Origin: Rhizobium sophoriradicis
GTDB lineage: Bacteria > Pseudomonadota > Alphaproteobacteria > Rhizobiales > Rhizobiaceae
Length of the DNA stretch: 64,000 nt
Direction: 5' to 3'
NCBI RefSeq assembly: GCF_003939025.1
Contig: NZ_RQIH01000012.1
Location: 1 to 64,000 of the forward strand
The translations under genes were made by a program, and so were the position numbers. This document shows positions 59,881 to 64,000 of the stretch, in pieces. How positions within the stretch are numbered: the stretch's first letter is position 1; the number at the start of each line of letters is the position of its first letter. The notes under the pieces are model-generated. The model saw only the letters and a program-made list of their open reading frames with translations, had not been told where the DNA came from and did not search any database.

Positions 59881-61011
59881 CTAACGATCGAGCACCGAAC
59901 GGATTTCCACCAGGTTCGAGCGCACCCTCAAGATGTAGAAGCCCATGGTGGCGAGATGGCTCGGCATGATCCACCCATCCTCGCGCCCGTTCGAGATGAT
60001 CGCCGGCTGGACGCGCAGCGCCGCCTGGAACTGCCGCATCGTGCCGCCCCAGACTGCGCCGAGATTGCGCTCCTGCACCACCTGCGAGAAATCCGACTGT
60101 GCGGCGGCAAGAATGGCGTAATAGGCGTAGAGCTGACCGTAGGCGAACCAGAACCGGTCGTCGGCGCGCGTATCGAACCAGCCGCGATTATGGTTCTCCG
60201 AGCGCTCGGCTAGCATATCTGAGGTGCCGCCGAGATCGTTGGCGACACGGTCGATGAACTGCATGAGATTGTCGGCGCGACCGTCGAAAATGACGTTGCA
60301 GGCGGAAAGATCGGTGTTGAATTTGCGCAGGCTGCCGATTGCCGAGCGGTAATAAGAGGGCGTCGGAGTCTTTGGCCCGAAAGGATTGAACCCGAAATAC
60401 CAGCTATGTTCGTCGAACTGCAGATTGCCGCGCGCGCTCTGCAGATCATTGTTGATGCCCGACGTCCCACGCACGCGCCCGAGCGTATCGACGAGTTCCG
60501 CCGAGGTTCGCCGGACTGCCTGGTTGATGCCGCGCTGGAACGACGCCTTGTTGTCGAGGAAGGGCGTGTGATCCCAGTCGATCCCGAAGAAGCCCATCTT
60601 GTAGAGCAGCATGGAGGAGATCCATGCATTCTGATTGACGTTGAAATCGGTAAGATCCGCTGTGACGTCGACGATGGCAGAGCGCTGGCAGGTCTTGGCG
60701 GCGACCGCCACACTGCCCTCGGCGGACGGCAGTTCCTGCCCGGCGGCAACCTTGCGTTCGGAAAGCCGGTACTGATCGACGAAAGCGGTGTTGAAATTCG
60801 ACCAGACCTGCGTCTGCCAGAAGAAATAGCCGTAGAGCACGACGAAGAGCGCGACGAACGCGATGATCGGCAACCGGATCAACCAACTCCGGCGCTGATA
60901 CCAGCCATGCGCGGCGAGGAAGGGCCAGAAGGCCCAGGCAAAAAACAGGCGGGCCCAACGGCCGATCGTCTGGCCGATCAGCCTGAAAAAACCGGCTATC
61001 CGGTCAAGCAT
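59881..61011 (-). CDS. DUF2333 family membrane protein
   Basis: The 376-residue protein has one N-terminal membrane anchor ('RLPIIAFVALFVVLYGYFFW', about 46-65). A large periplasmic helical domain follows, with conserved blocks 'FNVNQNAWISSMLLYKMGFFGIDW' and 'GWIMPSHLATMGFYILRVR', read in parts. This fits DUF2333. Its function is unknown. It lies 237 bp from the next minus-strand gene, with a repeat between. Confidence 0.85.
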   Translation of the reverse strand: MLDRIAGFFRLIGQTIGRWARLFFAWAFWPFLAAHGWYQRRSWLIRLPIIAFVALFVVLYGYFFWQTQVWSNFNTAFVDQYRLSERKVAAGQELPSAEGSVAVAAKTCQRSAIVDVTADLTDFNVNQNAWISSMLLYKMGFFGIDWDHTPFLDNKASFQRGINQAVRRTSAELVDTLGRVRGTSGINNDLQSARGNLQFDEHSWYFGFNPFGPKTPTPSYYRSAIGSLRKFNTDLSACNVIFDGRADNLMQFIDRVANDLGGTSDMLAERSENHNRGWFDTRADDRFWFAYGQLYAYYAILAAAQSDFSQVVQERNLGAVWGGTMRQFQAALRVQPAIISNGREDGWIMPSHLATMGFYILRVRSNLVEIRSVLDR

Positions 61012-61039
61012 CGTCGTCTCCTGTCAGGCGAGGCGAACA

Positions 61040-61139
61040 CTACAGCGCCGCGCGTCTTTTCAGACGCGCTAAGGACGCTGTAGCACTTTGAGTTGCTGCA
61101 TAATTCCTTAAATCGATCCCGATTTAAGGAATTATGCAG
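61040..61139. repeat. RIME-like double palindrome
   Basis: CTACAGCG (61040-61047) to CGCTGTAG (61076-61083) forms the first hairpin, with an inner CGCGTCT / AGACGCG stem. CTGCATAATTCCTTAAATCG (from 61096) and its complement (ending 61139) form a second 20-bp perfect stem around ATCC. This pair is a well known abundant Rhizobium intergenic element. The name RIME-like is from memory. Confidence 0.8.
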
Positions 61140-61248
61140 TAGGACATCGCCGCCCCGTTGCATCCACATATGCGCTCGATGGGCCGAGCACAACACGAGC
61201 CCGTCGATTTTTACGAATGAAAGCAGCGCGAACCCCGCGCTTCACGGC

Positions 61249-62322
61249 TCAGGAGCGCAGAAAAGGCAGGCTGAAGCGAAAGGGCCGGCGGACCGTATCG
61301 ATCAATGGCGCCCCTGGTGCTTCGGGCGATGGTTCGGCATAGGCGGGAAGCCGTCTCGCGACTTCGAGAGCGGCGCGGCCCTTGCGCCGCTCCAGATCCT
61401 GGGCGACCAGCATGCCCTTCTCGAACAAGCGGATCGGCGCGGCGATATCCGGAAAGAACTCCGGCTTGATCCTGGCCTTCATGCCCGGCCTGTCGGTATC
61501 GACCTGCGCCTGATAGATGATCAGCCGCTCTTCGACATCGATCATCAGCTTGTACAAAAGCACGTTGCAGACGGCGATCTGGCTGTTCATCGCATCGACG
61601 AAGGCCTGAAACAGGCTGATAAAGCGCTCCCGCCGCTGGCTGTCGTCGCGCATCTCGTGCTCCTCGGTGGAGATACGCTCGGCCTCCGCCTTCAGCGCCC
61701 GCCGCTCCGCCTCCATCTGCTCCCAATGCGCTCTGTTGCCGTAGACGCCGATGCGACCCTGCGTCGTCAGCGCCTTGGCGTTGAGCTCTTTCATCCTGAG
61801 ACGGGCGATATCGATGGAATCGACCAGCCGGCGGCGGTGCTCAACGACGCTGACGAGATTATGTTCGGCCGCCTTGTGGCGTTCGACGAGCGCGGAGCGC
61901 TGTGTGGTGATCAGCCTTGCAAGCGCGTCCGATTTCACCAAAAGATCGAGCAGCCGCTCGATGACGGGCGCCTCGCGCACACGTTCGGTATACATCCGCC
62001 ACATCCGCTGGCGCGACGTCCAGCCGGCCATTTTCTCGCGCATCGTCAATCCCCGGAAACTGTCGAGGTCTGCCGACACTTCCGCCGTCAGCCGGTCGAG
62101 GGAGAAGACGAGCTCGGCCAGCAGAGCGTCCAGCGCGGCGCCATCTGCGATATGCTCTTGAAAGCGCACATTCTGTTCGAGGAAGACCTCATCGGCCGAA
62201 TGTTTTTCGTCGCTGTCAAAGGCACGGATGCAGGCTGCGCAATAGGCTCCATCGGCCGCGATCTTTTCGGCGAAGCCGCCCGCGGTTTCATAACGGCTGT
62301 CGAATGACGGGGCTTTGCGCAC
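61249..62322 (-). CDS. Coiled-coil rich protein, function unknown
   Basis: A 357-residue soluble protein without signal peptide or membrane segment. It is rich in charged helices ('AHWEQMEAERRALKAEAERI', 'SQRRERFISLFQAFVDAM'), suggesting coiled coils in the middle (about 190-260). No family recognised. Its neighbours are DUF2333, a hairpin repeat and tdk. Start at ATG 62322. Real coding is supported by length and alphaproteobacterial codon use. Confidence 0.65.
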   Translation of the reverse strand: MRKAPSFDSRYETAGGFAEKIAADGAYCAACIRAFDSDEKHSADEVFLEQNVRFQEHIADGAALDALLAELVFSLDRLTAEVSADLDSFRGLTMREKMAGWTSRQRMWRMYTERVREAPVIERLLDLLVKSDALARLITTQRSALVERHKAAEHNLVSVVEHRRRLVDSIDIARLRMKELNAKALTTQGRIGVYGNRAHWEQMEAERRALKAEAERISTEEHEMRDDSQRRERFISLFQAFVDAMNSQIAVCNVLLYKLMIDVEERLIIYQAQVDTDRPGMKARIKPEFFPDIAAPIRLFEKGMLVAQDLERRKGRAALEVARRLPAYAEPSPEAPGAPLIDTVRRPFRFSLPFLRS

Positions 62323-62354
62323 CTGATTTCTCCAGGGAATCTGCTGTCTGCAGG

Positions 62355-62628
62355 CTAGAGCATTTCCTGGCTAGATTGAAGCATTCTGCCGGAGCAGGTT
62401 TTCGTCAGGGCAGAGGCGATTGGCGATGGGCATACCCCAAGGTACGTCCGAGCCGATCGCCTCTGATCCTGGCGGAAGATGCCCGGCCCTTCGGGTTGGC
62501 TGAAACGGGCCGGCTGATCGACCGGCCGGCTTGGCCGTAGAGCTGGGCTACGACGCGCGCCGGCCGGTCGACCATCCGACTCCGTGTGAGCCAACAGACT
62601 GCTTCAATCTAACCAGGAAATGCTCTAG
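62355..62628. repeat. 274-bp inverted-repeat element
   Basis: The ends are 29-bp inverted repeats (62355-62383 and 62600-62628) with one mismatch, starting CTAGAGCATTTCCTGG. The interior folds further: CAGAGGCGAT...ATCGCCTCTG and a GGCCGG-rich pair. No plausible gene is inside. Similar 'gagcatttcctgg' elements occur elsewhere in Rhizobium genomes by memory. It looks like a non-autonomous, MITE-like repeat. Confidence 0.75.
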
Positions 62629-62661
62629 TCGCTTACGGCGACAAAGAAAACAGGCTCCCCC

Positions 62662-63264
62662 TCAGACCGGCTCCGCGATCCAGGCGCCGTTCATTTCGTC
62701 GTCCCAGTGCCTGCGGCAGAGCGAGACATATTTCTCGTTACCGCCGACATCGATCTGCGCGCCCTCGTGCAGCACCTTGCCGTGGGCGTCGAGCCGCACA
62801 ACCATCGTCGCCTTACGGCCGCAATGGCAGATCGTGCGCACTTCGCGCATCTCGTCAGCGATCGCCAGCAACTCCTGCGAAGCCGGAAACAGTTTGCCCT
62901 GGAAGTCGGTCCGGAGCCCATAGACCATGACAGGGATGCCGAGCCGATCGACGACACGGGCAAGCTGCCAGACATGGACGGCCGTCATGAAATGCGCCTC
63001 GTCGACGAAGACGCAGGAAATCGGCGCCCCGTCGCCGCACAGTCCGGCGATGAGCTTGAACAGATCTTCGTGCGGCTCGAAGGGGATGGCGCTCGCTTCC
63101 AGCCCGATCCTCGAGCCGATGACGCCCCGGCCGGCGCGCTCGTCGAAGGCCGCAATCAGCTGCACCGTACGCATGCCGCGCTCCTGATAATTGTAGGAGG
63201 CCTGCAGCAGCAGCGTCGACTTGCCGGCGTTCATCGTCGAATAGTTGAAATAGAGTTTTGCCAT
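62662..63264 (-). CDS. tdk: Thymidine kinase
   Basis: The 200-residue protein phosphorylates thymidine in pyrimidine salvage. The P-loop 'STMNAGKSTLLLQ' (about 9-21), the Walker B 'VFVDEAHFM' and the zinc-binding Cys/His pairs ('CHCGRKA', 'LCRRHW') are all intact. AGGAGACATCGG precedes the ATG. Stand-alone gene. Confidence 0.95.
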   Translation of the reverse strand: MAKLYFNYSTMNAGKSTLLLQASYNYQERGMRTVQLIAAFDERAGRGVIGSRIGLEASAIPFEPHEDLFKLIAGLCGDGAPISCVFVDEAHFMTAVHVWQLARVVDRLGIPVMVYGLRTDFQGKLFPASQELLAIADEMREVRTICHCGRKATMVVRLDAHGKVLHEGAQIDVGGNEKYVSLCRRHWDDEMNGAWIAEPV

Positions 63265-63500
63265 CCGATGTCTCCTTGCTCAGCTTATTGAAAGCTCACA
63301 ACGGCAAAGAAAAGCCCCGTGACGGCGCTAATCACAGGAATCCATGCAAAAACACCCCTGAAAGTCACCAAAACGCGGCGCTGCGAAAAAATCGCCGACG
63401 TCGCAATCAAATAGGTCGATACGCCGCAAACGCACTGAGGTCGCTTGTCAAACTGGGTTATTGGTGATTGGCTTGGGGACCTAAAGACTGGGAGTCTAAA

Positions 63501-64000
63501 ATGAAAACAACAAGCACATTCAAACTCGTCACCGCGACCGCCGTCGCCGCCCTCTCCGTTGCGACCGCCGCCTTCGCCGCCGACCCTGACAGTTGCTCCA
63601 CCGTCCGCTTCTCGGACGTCGGCTGGACTGACATCACCGCCACCACCGCCACCGCATCCGTCGTCCTGAAGAGCATCGGCTACCAGACCGACGTCAAGGT
63701 TCTCTCGGTGCCGGTCACCTATACCTCGCTGAAGAACAAGGACATCGACGTCTTCCTCGGCAACTGGATGGAAACCCAGGAAAAGGACGTCCGTCCCTAT
63801 CTCGACGACAAGTCGGTCGAATCCTTCGGCCCGAACCTCGTCGGCGCCAAGTATACGCTCGCCACCAACGCCAAGGGTGCGGAACTCGGCATCAAGGACT
63901 TCAAGGATATTGCCGCCCATAAAGAAGATCTCGACGGCAAGATCTATGGCATCGAGCCGGGCAATGACGGCAACCGCCTGATCATGGACATGATCGAAAA
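63501..64000 (+). CDS. choX: Choline-binding periplasmic protein ChoX, N-terminal part (runs off the window)
   Basis: The first 166 codons begin with a signal peptide (about 1-23, ending 'AAFAA'). They continue with the ABC-type choline/glycine betaine substrate-binding fold: 'SVRFSDVGWTDITATTA' (here 'STVRFSDVGWTD'), 'YTSLKNKDIDVFLGNWMET', and 'IYGIEPGNDGNRLIMDMI'. GGGAG lies before the ATG. The expected choW and choV genes would be downstream, outside the window. Confidence 0.9.
   Translation, partial: MKTTSTFKLVTATAVAALSVATAAFAADPDSCSTVRFSDVGWTDITATTATASVVLKSIGYQTDVKVLSVPVTYTSLKNKDIDVFLGNWMETQEKDVRPYLDDKSVESFGPNLVGAKYTLATNAKGAELGIKDFKDIAAHKEDLDGKIYGIEPGNDGNRLIMDMIE

Noticed and set aside
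62355..62594. 79-codon minus-strand frame inside the inverted-repeat element
   Set aside because: Composition and lack of ribosome site suggest it is produced by the repeat and not a gene.

Overview
The window looks like chromosomal DNA of a fast-growing Rhizobium (R. leguminosarum / R. etli type). Reasons: a fused trpE(G) anthranilate synthase with an alphaproteobacterial trpL leader, a ShmR-type hemin receptor, a choX choline-binding gene, a petABC bc1 operon, two Clp-system paralogues (stand-alone ClpS2 type, ClpP paralogue), several palindromic intergenic repeats typical of Rhizobiaceae, high GC and dense coding. Most of it is core or housekeeping DNA. No prophage, CRISPR array, rRNA or tRNA was seen.

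Layout. 1-130: end of an IS5-type insertion sequence. 0.2-9 kb: a secreted protein of unknown function, rplY, a membrane GGDEF-EAL protein with a solitary periplasmic binding protein, pth, a GNAT, clpS2 and ychF. 9-16 kb: a membrane protein, a MaoC pair, apt, petABC (Rieske, cytochrome b, cytochrome c1) and an EEP-family phosphatase. 16-23 kb: two half-size ABC exporters on the minus strand flanking an orphan ribbon-helix-helix gene, a trmL gene broken by an amber codon, and a Na/Pi cotransporter. 23-27.7 kb: hemF, small unknown proteins, and the overlapping minus-strand operon DUF1285-Nudix-cca. 27.8-34.7 kb: a MoxR / DUF58 / BatA-DUF4159 / large membrane protein operon matching one known for cell-envelope integrity in R. 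leguminosarum. 34.7-40.6 kb: GNATs, a glutathione transferase, Nudix, phosphoesterase, TPR protein and an ECF sigma / anti-sigma pair. 41-51.2 kb: leuA with a leucine-rich leader ORF, benE, clpP paralogue, queF, a CDF transporter, DUF2161, trpE(G) with the trpL leader and attenuator. 51.2-55.4 kb: hemin TonB receptor with a palindrome-rich control region, extensin-like protein, RHH/ParE toxin-antitoxin pair. 55.4-64 kb: fhs, a frameshifted UPF0114 gene, a ClpP-fold exported protein, a LuxR-type regulator, DUF2333, an unknown protein, a 274-bp hairpin repeat, tdk, and the start of choX.

The most interesting items are these. (1) A probable binding-protein-coupled c-di-GMP sensor: a GGDEF-EAL protein followed at 24 bp by a solitary periplasmic binding protein. 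(2) A leucine leader ORF upstream of leuA whose promoter places the start site near the leader ATG, the same arrangement as trpL. (3) The hemin receptor control region, which carries an IRO-type site and two perfect inverted repeats. (4) Two broken genes, trmL (in-frame TAG) and the UPF0114 gene (extra C). Functions are read from motifs and family knowledge. No database search was run.
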